Assembly (NCBI RefSeq): GCF_003473485.1
Contig: NC_053046.1
Coordinates: 1,374,001-1,438,000, forward strand
Length of the DNA: 64,000 nucleotides
Direction of reading: 5' to 3'
DNA from: Medicago truncatula
Lineage: Eukaryota; Streptophyta; Magnoliopsida; Fabales; Fabaceae
Shown: positions 37,443-48,162 of the stretch, piece by piece
Layout: every line of letters starts with the position of its first letter
Numbering within the stretch: position 1 is the stretch's first letter
Program-made: the position numbers and the translations under genes
The notes under the pieces: generated by a model
Databases searched by the model: none
The model's input: only the letters and a program-made list of their open reading frames with translations
What the model was told of the DNA's origin: nothing

Positions 37443-38310
37443 AGAGCTGTCAAAACGGCGGTCTGGCTCCGTTTAGGGCCGGCCCTAACGGGTTTCGGGC
37501 CGGGCCAAAAAGCCCTGTTGAAAAATGGGCTTGAATATTAAAGCCCATCTTACCTTTTTTTTTTTTTAATGTATGTGTAGTGAATACATAATCCACTTGA
37601 GAACAAAGGGCAGAAACTGCATTTCATTGTGAAGGATTAAAATTTATTCTCATTAACTTGTAGAAAAAAAATGAATAAACTTATGAACATTAACAACAGA
37701 CGTTGCAGCTTCAAAAATCAATTTAACATAATCAAATAAATCCTTTTAACCACATACTCCAAATATTGATTAAAATAATATGCATTAGATCCCAATAAAT
37801 ACATAAACCAGCCACATAGACATAATATTTTTCAGCACAACTTAAGTAATATTAAAGCAGAAATTAAAAATGGAATATAATAGAAATGGATGGAAGAAGA
37901 CGAGTCAATGAAGAACACGAGTTACACGATGACGGAAAACGAGACGAACAGATGACAAATCGACTGCGCAGCTGAAATTTTTATGGTTTGTAAAGTTTCC
38001 ATGGTGAGAGAGTGAATATGAGGGAGAGAGACATGAACTGGTTTCTTTTGTTAGATGGGTAGAAAGCTAGAAATGGCTTATTTTGTTGGATTGGGCCAGA
38101 AAAGTGAAATTGGGCCACACACAACACACAAGCCCAAACAGCAGCTTCATTTTGTAATTTTAATTATGCGGGCTGGCGGGCTAGCCCTAACGGGCTTCGG
38201 ATTTTTACGGGCCGGGCCAAAAAGCCCTATTTAAATTCGGGCTGCCATTTTTAGGCCCAAGCCCTACGTTTTTTTTCGGGCTTTCGGGCCGGCCCATTTT
38301 GACAGCTCTA
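37443..38310. mobile_element. Non-autonomous hAT element
   Basis: 868 bp with an exact 8-bp target duplication GCAGGAGA (37435-37442 and 38311-38318). The inverted ends are TAGAGCTGTCAAAACGG and CCATTTTGACAGCTCTA. The subterminal regions are GC-rich with repeated CGGGCCGGGCCAAAAAGCCC, while the centre is AT-rich. This end sequence is widespread in plant hAT families. No transposase is seen. Confidence 0.9.
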
Positions 38311-38987
38311 GCAGGAGATCCCTTCTTTTGCTTAAAAAAAAAAAACTCACTCCATAACCTATTATATTTTGAAAATTGTTGTTGACACATTACATAAGGT
38401 TGAGACACAGAAGTAAAATACACTTTTGCTCCTTCGACAGTTAACTGCCGAGGAATTCAATAACCGGTTGCAGTTAACAGCCAAGGAAAACCTCGGTAGT
38501 TAACTGTCGAATTTTTTTTATAAGAACAGAACTGACATAGGAGTTTTCAAAACTCCATTGTTATATTTTTTGATCTCCTAGGTGCGATTTTGAGCAATTT
38601 CAAGCAATTCTAAGTCAATTTCAATAAAAAAAACAAGCAAGTTTGTGATTGTTGTTTTGATCTCCTAAGTACGTTTTTTGATCTTCGACATTGTTGTTTT
38701 GTGGTCGAATTGTTTGTTTTTTTTGTTAAATTTCAATTATATAGGTTCGATTATATAGGTTTTATTGATTTTATGATATTTATGATAGTTTATGTTAGAA
38801 TTGTTAGAGAACTTTTATTGAATTGTTAGGTTTAGGTTTTGATGAATAGTTGTAGAATTGTTAGAATTGTTTAGGTTTAGGTGTAGGTTTTGATGATAAT
38901 TTAGGTTTAGGTTTAGTTTTTGATTTTACGATTTTATGGCATTGTTGTTTAGTTAGGTTTTGATCGCCATTTTTTTTTTAATGTAGA

Positions 38988-39228
38988 TATGTCTCAGAAT
39001 CATAATCAACGTTCAGGGTGATGAGAAGAACGAAGAAAAATTGCTATGACATGGCACAGAATTGTTTGTGATGATTCCGAAAAAAAGAAGGGTTCAAAGG
39101 TGCCGGTGTACAATTAGTCTAGGTTGAGGAGGAGCGGGAGGACATGCTATTTTGATCCTCAATCAAAACAAGGTGCCCCAGGGATTGTAGCGAACAACCC
39201 GGTTGACTTGTGTGACGAGGAAGAATGA
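38988..39228 (+). pseudogene. Degraded short coding frame in element B
   Basis: Starts MSQNHNQRSG, then a stop; another frame continues RRKIAMTWHRIVCDDSEKKK to a further stop, and a later piece includes DPQSKQGAPGIVANN. It looks like one former exon broken by frameshifts. The family is not recognised. Confidence 0.35.
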
Positions 39229-39553
39229 ATGTAATGGCTTTTAATGCCTAATTGTTTTGGATTTTTTTATGTTTTATTTTTGCGTCGCGCATATTTTGTT
39301 TGACATTATGGTACTTAGAATAAAATCGTATTTGGAATAATTTTGCTTAAAGTCACGTTTTTGCATAATTGTGTATTCGAATAAAAACTAATTAAATCTA
39401 ACGTGAATTCAACTAATTAAAATTGTGTAATGAATAAATAAATTCGAAAAGTGAATAAATAAGATAATTATTGTTCCATTCAAAACAAAATGAATTATGC
39501 ATATTCAACTATATATGTTATCACATTATATTGCTTTACATTACATTCCAGAA

Positions 39554-39796
39554 TGTACCTTCCAACTGCAACAATTATCTTACCCCTGAATGGGGTAAAT
39601 TCAAACTTGCTAAACAGCAGGACTCTAGCATGCGATGAGCATCTTGAATGATGATATTCAAGTGTCAAAAGAATGTGGTGCATTCCTTGACACTTGAATA
39701 CCATCATTCAAAATGCTCATCGAATGTTGGCTTCCTGCCGTTTAACAAGTTTGAATTACCCCATTCAGAGGAAGAAAATTGTTGCAGTTGGACGTT
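39554..39796 (-). ncRNA. Hairpin 1 (candidate small-RNA precursor)
   Basis: Two ~115-base arms meet at a loop of only a few bases near 39676-39680. The innermost ~40 base pairs (around TTCAAGTGTCAA and TTGACACTTGAA) have only about four mismatches. The strand follows the neighbouring ORF and is assumed. Expression is unknown. Confidence 0.4.
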
Positions 39797-39797
39797 T

Positions 39798-40122
39798 GTA
39801 CCTCCCAACTACAACAATTGTGTTAACTTTGAATGGGGTAAATTCAAACTTGTCAAGCATGACTCCAATATTCGACCGACATTCCCAATGTTCCATTCAA
39901 AAGATTAAATTCTTGTTAGGCTGAGATTAAATGATGGTATTCAAATGTCAAAAGAATGAGGTTCATTCCTTGACACTTCAATACCTTCATTTAAACCAGC
40001 CTAACAAGAATTTAATCCTTTGACAGGAACAATGGGAATGTCGGTCGAATATTAGAGACCTATCGTTTGGCAAGTTTGAATTACCCCATTAAAAGGAAGA
40101 CAATTGTTGTAGCTGGAAGGTG
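39798..40122 (-). ncRNA. Hairpin 2 (candidate small-RNA precursor)
   Basis: A second stem-loop directly adjoining the first, with arms of ~155 bases and its apex near 39960. Outer arm segments (GGGGTAAATTCAAACTTG and CAAGTTTGAATTACCCCA) are the same as in hairpin 1, so the two are diverged duplicates. It begins just after the stop of the minus-strand ORF at 40137. Confidence 0.4.
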
Positions 40123-40136
40123 CATTCACTCCGTAC

Positions 40137-40484
40137 CTAATGACGATCTTCTGGCGGAATCAAACTTTTGATGATATCTTCAGTTGATCTCAGCAACGTC
40201 ACCCGCATATGGATCCACTGGAACATGATGTGCTCCCAAAACATGGTCGTCACGTTTTCGTCGTTCGTTAATTCCACCCAAGTGAATGATACTCTCCCCT
40301 CGTCGAGCGTTGGACGTTTATACCGAACGTGTTCCACCCTCCTTGTGTCTCCGGGGTTGACTCCTTGGTTGAATTCAGTCAGTTCATCATTGAGACCTCT
40401 TAACGTTACACCAAGGCACCGAACCTTCAACCTCTGAGGTTCTCCGCCATTGAATTGTGCATGAATGTCGATCCACCCGGCCAT
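40137..40484 (-). CDS. mudrA N-terminal-like ORF in element B
   Basis: 115 codons from MAGWIDIHAQFNGGEP to IKSLIPPEDRH and stop. The layout (short beta-rich start, LRGLNDELTEF, HVRYKRPTLDEGRVSF, then LTNDENVTTMFWEH) resembles the N-terminal region of MuDR-type transposases, where a PB1/ubiquitin-like fold precedes an 'ND..V..MF..H' motif. The zinc finger and DDE core are absent. An ATG further upstream in frame is less likely because the conserved text starts at MAGWID. Assignment is moderate; it may be a self-standing small protein. Confidence 0.5.
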   Translation of the reverse strand: MAGWIDIHAQFNGGEPQRLKVRCLGVTLRGLNDELTEFNQGVNPGDTRRVEHVRYKRPTLDEGRVSFTWVELTNDENVTTMFWEHIMFQWIHMRVTLLRSTEDIIKSLIPPEDRH

Positions 40485-41326
40485 TGTTTCAAATCTACAC
40501 AATAAGAAATTAAAAAAAATCAATGAAAAACTCATTCAAACATTTCATCAAACACTTGATGTGCAAATTATACATAGACTCTAAAAATCATAAAAATAAC
40601 CCTAAAATTATAAATCATATACTCTTACTAAAATAAAAAAAAATTAATCATATACTATAACATAAATCATTCAACTTATGTTTAACACATTTTTTTTGTT
40701 AAAACGTAAAATATAACAAAATTATTCAACTTATATTTACTCTTTAAATAAATCATATACTCTTACTAAAATAAAATAAAAAATATAAAACATCAAATTA
40801 AAATATAACCCTAAAATTTTAAACTACAACATAATCATCATGCAAACATTTTAACTAAATTAACCAACTAACATATAATCTAAAAATGATTTATAACATG
40901 TAAATCTAATTAAAAACTAAAATAAAAAAATAAATATAAAACACCAAATTAAAATATAAGTCTAAAATTTTAAACTATAACATAGACATCATACAAACAT
41001 TTTAACTAAATTAAGCAACTAACATTTACACTAAAAATGAATTATACTATGTAAATCTACTCAAAAACAAAAATAAAATAAATCTACTCAAAAACTAAAA
41101 AATAAAAACATTTATAACAACTAAAATGTAAGTTAATAGCATTATAATTACTTACTTGTGATTTTGTTGAATAAATTTGGTTGGGTTTTTTAGAGAGATT
41201 TGGAATTTTTTTTTGGAAGATGAGATGAATAATGGATGAGAGAGCTTCTGCTAGATTTGTAAAAGCGTATTTTACTTGTGTGTCTCAGCCTTATGAAATG
41301 TGTCAACAACAGTTTTCTTATATTTT

Positions 41327-42340
41327 TGATGGATCCATGTCGTTTGGACATTTTTACATATATTAGCAAATATATTTAATTTTATTTAAAAAAAGAGAAA
41401 TTATGAAAGATGTTATAATTTTTTTTTTAATAATGACAAGAGAAAAATATATTAAAAGAATAAAAAGAAGATAGAGTAAATTACTATAAGAAGTATGATA
41501 GAAAAAATATCATTGACCATGTATTACTAATTGTAAAATGATTAATAATAAAACACAATTTTTTTTTTCAAATATCTTATCTCTTATTCCTTAAAGTTAT
41601 TAGGTTTGCATCAAGTTAACCCTAAAGATTTGGAGCCAAATTAGCAGCAATTAATGCTAATGAGTTAACCTTAAAATAATTTGGCTCCAAAGTATTTGAC
41701 TGTTTGAATTCAAAATAATGCAATTATTGTGGTCTGCTTAGTTTACCGTGTTTTATGTAAACCTTTAGTTTTCCATTTAGTTTGTATTTGTATTTCAAAA
41801 TTCCCCTTGCTTGAATACAACACAACATTAATCAAGGGCTATTGAACTTTCGTTTTGAAAACCAACACATCTATCCATATGTAATCCTCTTTTTCCCATG
41901 CATATTAACACAATCATGCACCTTATTCCCTCTGTATATATACACATGCCTGACTGTTTCCGTTTTACTCATCTGTTTCTAAACTTTCTTCAATCTTAGC
42001 AGTTAAACTTGGTGTGCATGGAGCTGTGATTTGCTGGAGTTTGATGGTCGTTTTTTTGGAAGTTTTTCAATGTCTTTGTTTCCTTTTATTTTATTTTTGG
42101 AGCATGTTGACTCCTTTTTTTGCTTTGTGTTGTTGAAATTTGCCAAATCTATTTTGTTCAAGACTATATCTGTTTAATTAAGTATCCAGTTTCATTTCAA
42201 TTCCATTTATATTTTGCCCTAAGTAATTCTCTGTTGATGGTTAATGATACAGTTAAACAATTTTATTTATATATATGCTTGATACCATGTTTAACAGTTT
42301 ATATGCATTAAAAACTAAGCTTTAAGAATCAATTTAAGGT
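41327..42340. other. Intergenic, no gene recognised
   Basis: AT-rich. A leader-like CT-rich patch lies near 41930-42000. Open frames here are short and carry no family signature. Confidence 0.4.
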
Positions 42341-42346
42341 GATAAC

Positions 42347-42501
42347 TAGGGTACCCATGGAAAAATGGTGGGTAATTTACCCCAACTAATAAACATTCAC
42401 CTTTTTGGGTGGTATCCATAAACTATCTTGATCCCACCAATAAATTACTCATTATGATTGGTTGGTGGATAAATTACCCACCATTTTTCAAAGGTAATCT
42501 A
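42347..42501. mobile_element. Short MITE
   Basis: About 155 bp. The left arm GGAAAAATGGTGGGTAATTT and the right arm, its inverse (TAAATTACCCACCATTTTTC), extend to ends TAGGGTACC and GGTAATCTA. A TA on each side may be the target duplication. Confidence 0.65.
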
Positions 42502-43187
42502 GAAAAAACCTCAATTTAATGAACAACTACACATCTATTATAATATGGAAAACCATAACAAGTTGTATGAAAAATGCATATTAAATAAATGCTTTTTTTT
42601 ATTTAAAAAAAAAAAATTAGTATAGAAATGGAGGCATGTATTTGGGGTGTGAATTAAATTTAACAGCTTACCTATGGACTTGGCGTTAAGTTTTAGTTTA
42701 ATTGTTTTTTTGGAATTTCAACAAGTGCTTTGTATTGTGCAGTTTATTTTTGCTCCCTTGCAGTTATTTTTTATTGTGACTATATAAATGCACACGGTCC
42801 ATTTATTGTGATGGCACAAGTTTTATAGGAAACTAAAGAATACAAATTTTGAAGCACGGACTTAAAAATGTTGGCCTACACCTATAGACCAACTCCCCTA
42901 TTTTTACATGGACAACTATATTGTTGTTTCAAGAGTTACCTCAAAAGAAGAGTTAATGATACTCATCACTGATGAAACAACAAAGATATCAATTTTACAT
43001 CTACTGTTGTTTATGAGAAAGTATTCTGTAATATTTGATAGTATCATTATTAATATAATGTAAGTGATAATCAACTTTAGTTAGACCGTTTGTTGAAGTT
43101 AAATTTATATCTCTGTCTTTTAGTATTCTAACTATATCACATCAATTTTTTCTATATTATGTAACATTATACAGCTCATAAAACCCG

Positions 43188-43212
43188 TGCGGCACACGGG
43201 TCAGAAATCTAG
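43188..43212 (+). mobile_element. Helitron 3' terminus
   Basis: The stem-loop CCCGTGCGGCACACGGG is followed nine bases later by CTAG and then T, the canonical Helitron end. The 5' TC end was not located with confidence, so only the terminus is annotated. Confidence 0.6.
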
Positions 43213-43402
43213 TAACTTCAAATGAAACTCGAAGGTAAAGAGTTTTTCAAACATTCACAATTTTGGTCAGAATGATTGACCAAATATAGAAGGTCATTCA
43301 TAAAACTTTTATTCTCAACACAATTCAAATTATTTTTATGGCAAATTGTCATTTTTATACCAAGATACATAATGAGTAATTCAATATGGTGTAATTTGTT
43401 CT

Positions 43403-43455
43403 CGTGAGCTTAGCTCAGTTAGTTGGTTCGAGGTTCAAACTCTGGACACTACCAA
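43403..43455 (+). mobile_element. tRNA-derived SINE-like fragment
   Basis: CGTGAGCTTAGCTCAGTTAG (A-box-like) is followed by GGTTCGAGGTTCAAACTC (B-box-like). Same family as 21985-22085. Confidence 0.5.
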
Positions 43456-45000
43456 AAAATAATTTGTTTAATTTCTAAGTAGTTTATGGCTATACATTAT
43501 GTTAGTCAAATAATTTCTCAGACTTATAAAATTAATTAAAAATAGTTATGTCCAATCTGAGACAATTTTGTAACTTTACTACCGCATAATCAAACACAGA
43601 TGAAAATTCGACACACTACTTTCCCTAACTTTCATGTCTAATTAAAATTGATTCATATACAAGACAACACATTTCATGTAACGTTGTCCTTTTTCTTCTT
43701 TGTCCATAGATAAAGTGGTAACGTCATTAATACTCTCACTCACAGAACTGCAAGGTCGATGTTCGAACTAACATGAAGGTTTCCAACTTAACAACACACA
43801 AAATTGTAAGGTCGATTTTCCTAAAAAAAAACGGTAAGGTCGATGTTCGAACCAACATAAATGTGTCCAACTTAATAATTTTAACACGATTAAGTGAACT
43901 ATGCTTTAATAGTCGTGGTGATGAATGTCCAATTCCTAGCTTTGTGTACACATCGCTCCAAGAGGATTGGGCTTCTGATGCCCATTCTATTATACTAGCA
44001 TAAAGACCGCCACTAACATCTTTTCAATCTTATTAGCCAGAAATGCTAAAATGGTAAAAAAATAAATAAATAAAGGGTAATATTGAAAGAAAAGATGATA
44101 CATCAAAACACAATATTTTTTTGTACATAAAGTCAATATAAGATTTTTTTTTTAGTGTTCAATATTGTTCCTATTGTTGCAGACTCTTTCTCCTATTATT
44201 GCGGATTGTTTCGATTAACCACAGTCCACAGTACGTACATGTTTGTGAACCATGGGCTTTGGGATTGCATTTGAATGCACATAGAATTGTTTGTTATTAA
44301 GATTTGCATAGAGGAATTCAATACTTGGCTATTCCAACTTTGAAATTTTATTGTAGCTTTCCTGGATGGTTTGTGTCTTTGTGATGATGGCATGCATATT
44401 ATCCAAGAAATATACTTTTACCTACTCTTGGGAAAACTAAATTTATCAACTATTAAGCCATGTCTTGGTACTTAGTTGTTCTTCGATTATTTTAGTACTA
44501 TTATGTAAGCAATGGATCAATAAGGTTCTACAAGATATGAAACACAGACACCAGATATGACATGAGCCGTAGACGCAAACATCGTTAAAATAATTTGAAA
44601 AATTAAAATGATTGAATGTAATTGCATGTGTCATTATCAATATAAAGTGTCGGTGCTACATTATAGCTTTGAGCTTTGATGAAAATTCCACTGTCAAGGT
44701 TAACCGGTGATGGGTAAGAGGCTTCCAACGTGCTATATACCCTGAATTAACCAAAATTACAAAAACATCATTAACTATAGTCTCTCATTAATCACTTTGG
44801 TCTTCCATTATGTTTATTGCTAGTTAATTATTTGGTCTTTGAATGTATTTTCCATTAGTCAAGTTGGTATATCAAATTTTTAAGAGCAGACTTCAGTGTT
44901 CCAGTACACAAAAACTAGTCTTAGTCTGAACAATTTTGAAGATATTGTTATATATTAATTATTGTGCTGATTTGAGGGGACCATTAATTTTTTTATATTA

Positions 45001-45158
45001 CCTTGTTGTCATGTGACTAGAAGGTCACGGGTTCAAGTCCTGGAAACAACCTCTTATATAAAAAATAGAGTAAGTTTGCGTACAATACACCAAATGGTGG
45101 GACCCTTTCCTGAACCCTGCATATGCGGGAGCTCTAGTACACCGGATTGCCCTTTTTT
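45001..45158 (+). mobile_element. AU-type SINE, 5'-truncated
   Basis: A B-box GGGTTCAAGTCC is followed by the body AGTAAGTTTGCGTACAATA and the 3' signature GGGAGCTCTAGTACACCGGA then TTGCCCTTTTTT. This is the recognisable layout of the angiosperm AU SINE family. The A-box portion is missing. Confidence 0.75.
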
Positions 45159-45364
45159 ACCCGTATCTACTGTGTGATATTCCAGGATAAAGCATATACT
45201 CATTCAAATAGACTTATAAATAATAATAAATAATAACATGACAAGAATTTAGTGTATTGTTTTATATTAAAAGAATGATCCATGATTGTTCACATACTAA
45301 CACGAGAAACCATAAAAGCTTATTATTGATCATCTAAGTGGGCTTGGTCAATCAATTCTTTTAT

Positions 45365-46148
45365 GAGTAAATTACACTTCCATCTCTTTAAAGATGCTTG
45401 AGTTACACTCCCCTCACCTCTTATGTTAAAATATACACTCATCTCTCCTCTTATTCAAAATATATTAGGAAATATTTCACTCCACTCTCTTAATAGAATT
45501 CAAAACATATTAGGAAATATTTCACTCCCCTCCCTTAATAGAAGCTTGAATTACATTCCCCTCCCCTCTTAAGTCAAAATCTACACTTTACTCCAACAAT
45601 AATTTTTTTATTTCTAATAATCTAGCAAAAAAAAAAATTGAACACACTTTGAGAAAAATAGTATTGCGGGTCTATTTTATTATTATCAAAATTTGAATAC
45701 ATATTTTTCGCTATTTTTTATTAACATATAGTTTAAACCCTATTATAAAATATGAAACAGTCAAAAATAAAATTAAAATATGTAAACAATTACTAAAGAC
45801 AATAAAGTATGGTTGCTTAAAAGTTAATTTTATACTCTAAATTATAAAATTAATAGTAAAATATTTAAATTTAATTATCATTGACACTTAAATTATAAAT
45901 TAATTAATTTATTTTACTTAAATGATGGTTCAAAATTGGTATATATTATAAAAATATTTATTTATCTTAAAATAGATTAAAGTTTAGTGTATATTTAATT
46001 ATTAAGGGTGAGAATTGTAATTCAAGCATCTTATAGGCGAGGGGAGTATAAATTTTATTTTTCAATGGAGGAGAGTGTATATTTTAACATAAGAGGAGAT
46101 GAGAGTGTAATTCAAGCTTCTCTTAGAGAAGGGGAGTGTAATTTACTC
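45365..46148. mobile_element. Inverted-repeat element in the 3' flank of CYP76 copy 3
   Basis: 784 bp with ends GAGTAAATTACACTTCC and the inverse GTGTAATTTACTC. The subterminal motif AGGGGAGTGTAA and relatives recur in both orientations. TCTTTTAT on the left and TCTTTTTAT on the right look like a target duplication with one indel. It separates sequence shared with the downstream flank of copy 2 (GACCAAGCCCACTTAGATG, here inverted near 45340) from the gene. Confidence 0.7.
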
Positions 46149-46241
46149 TCTTTTTATTGAATGTCTATGTTTAATTTCCTTACAGAGGCCAAATAGAATT
46201 GAAATACACGTAAAAGAATTACAAGTTGCTACGTAGGGAAT

Positions 46242-48063
46242 TTAATTACTGATTTTGGTTGGAATAACTCTCAAGGATTCACATTTTCTCAAGGCAAGTC
46301 CTTGTATTGCATCTTCCATGTCTATTTCTTCAGGTTTCATATCATTTTCTAGCTTCCAATCAAAAGAAATTAGTAATGATCCCAACATCATGTGCAACAT
46401 CCTCATAGCCAAAGGCAAGCCGGGACATATTCGCCTTCCACTGCCAAACGGCGTGAGCTGAAAATTTTGTCCCTTGATATCAAGCTTTGTTCCTAAAAAC
46501 CTCTTTGGCGAAAATAAATTTGGATTGTCCCATACTTTTGGATCTCTACCAATAGCCCACACATTAACGAAAATTTGTGCACCTTTTGGAATGAGGTAGC
46601 CATTGACTTCTACGTCTTCCTTTGCTTTTCGAGGGAGCAAAAGTGGAGCTATCGGGTGCAAGCGTAAGGTTTCCTTTATTATCGCTTGTAAGTAAGGGAG
46701 TCTAGCAACGTCTGATTCCTCGATCGGGTTTCCTATTCCAATGGTATCTTCAAGTTCTTTTTTAACCTTTGACATTATATTTGGGTTGTGAAGTAGTTCA
46801 GCCATTGCCCATTCTAATGTATATGTAGTTGTATCAGTTCCCCCAACAAGTAGATCCTGTTATAAACCAACCATTAGCTTGAAAGTTTATAGTGAATAAA
46901 ATCTTGAAAAGTATTCATGGTATAATTTATTAAAACATTATTAAAATTTAAAACATGACATGTAATATGCGCATGCGCGCACATACACACATATAGGTTT
47001 TTAGATCCTTTATTGTCCCTCTTGTCTCTTCAATAAAATTGCAACCGACGGGTAGCCTGAGAGAAAGGAAGGGACCGGAGAGGATCCAAGTCCATTGAGA
47101 GAGATGCGAATAAAGTGGACTAAAGAAAGAGAGATCAAACATCATGATTGTAAATAGTAAGAGATTAGAAAATACATGTAGTAAATGTTGAATTTTTTCT
47201 CTGTCCAACTCCTTTTTGTTTTCTTCAGCGAGCAACGAGTCTAACATATCGTTGTTGGCGACAAAACCATCCCCTTCTCGCAATTTCAACTTTTGATCGA
47301 TTATGTTGTCAAAGATACCAAACAACTTTCCTACATAAAACACATAGGTCCTTTTGATGCCTTGTGGATCAATCAACCTCAACAATGGAAAAAAATCAGC
47401 CATGTTTGGAGATCCAACCGTCTCCGACATATCCATAACCAAATCCTTGTTATTAGCAAAGTCTACAGAGAAAACAGTATTAGACAACAAATTAATTGAA
47501 GTCTTAAAAGCTAATTTTCCCATATCTATTGCTTCACCCTTTAGGCTGCATTGAGAAACATAATTGATGAGTTCATCTATCTTCCCACGCCTGAGATATT
47601 GGCTTGCATCAAGACTCTTATTAGAGAATAGTTGATTTTTGCATACCCTTCGCATCTCTCGCCAAAGAGGCGAAAGAGAAAGGAATCCCACGCCAAATTG
47701 GTCGTGATTGAAAGCGGTTAAAGCATGTGGTACAGTTCGGTCTGAAAGTAAAGAATCATGTGTTTGGAGTATCTCTTTGGCCATGTCGGGCGAAGAGATA
47801 ACTATGGTTGTTACTTGACCTAGCTTTAAAGTTAATATTGGACCATAAATTTTGGCAAGTTTGGCTAATGATTTATGTGGTTTGTTGTTCATTACAAAGA
47901 GATTTCCAACTATGGGAAGAGGGAAAGGTCCTGGTGGAAGTTTTGAGTTAGTTTTGTTTCTCATTTTGGTTGCAAATAATGAGTAAAAAACTTGTGTAAC
48001 AATGAATATTAACAAGAAGATAAGTATATAACTCAGAATATCCATATATGGTATTGTTGCCAT
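46242..48063 (-). CDS. Cytochrome P450, CYP76 type (copy 3, inverted)
   Basis: Minus strand. Exon 1 is 48063-47176, the intron 47175-46857 (319 bases, as in copy 1) and exon 2 46856-46242, giving 500 aa. It differs from copy 1 at only a few residues in exon 1 and shares the same two small deletions. In exon 2 it has some residues typical of copy 2 (NPNIMSK, LEDTIG, ENDMK). The I-helix GGTDTTTY, KETLRLHP and FGSGRRICPG are intact, but the PERF motif reads SPKRF: a G-to-A change turns the conserved glutamate into lysine. That residue belongs to the ExxR/PERF region that stabilises the heme pocket, so folding or activity may be reduced. The frame is otherwise open. Confidence 0.92.
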
Positions 48064-48154
48064 TTAGAACACAAGTAAAAAAAGGATGTATATGGAAGAA
48101 GATTATTATATCTTCTGTTGTGAATTGTGATGCTTTGGGTTCACTAGAGTGTCC

Positions 48155-48162
48155 TATTTATA
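48155..48162 (-). promoter_or_regulatory. TATA box of CYP76 copy 3
   Basis: On the minus strand TATAAATA lies about 90 bases before the ATG at 48063, within the same context as in the other two copies. Confidence 0.65.

Larger units (their letters stand above)
38371..41317. mobile_element. Mutator-like element B with remnant mudrA frame
   Basis: 2947 bp with an exact 9-bp target duplication TTATATTTT (38362-38370 and 41318-41326). The inverted ends of ~70 bp start GAAAATTGTTGTTGACACAT on the left and GAAAACTGTTGTTGACACAT on the right. It shares end design and the GTTAACTGCCGAGG motif with element A. It holds a degraded plus-strand frame (38988-39230), two hairpins (39554-40122), a minus-strand ORF (40484-40137), and an AT-rich ~150-base tandem repeat near 40790-41090. 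Confidence 0.88.

Noticed and set aside
43403-43455. Possible tRNA gene (A- and B-box-like motifs)
   Set aside because: No cloverleaf or acceptor stem can be formed; it belongs to a dispersed SINE-like family also seen at 21985 and 59300.
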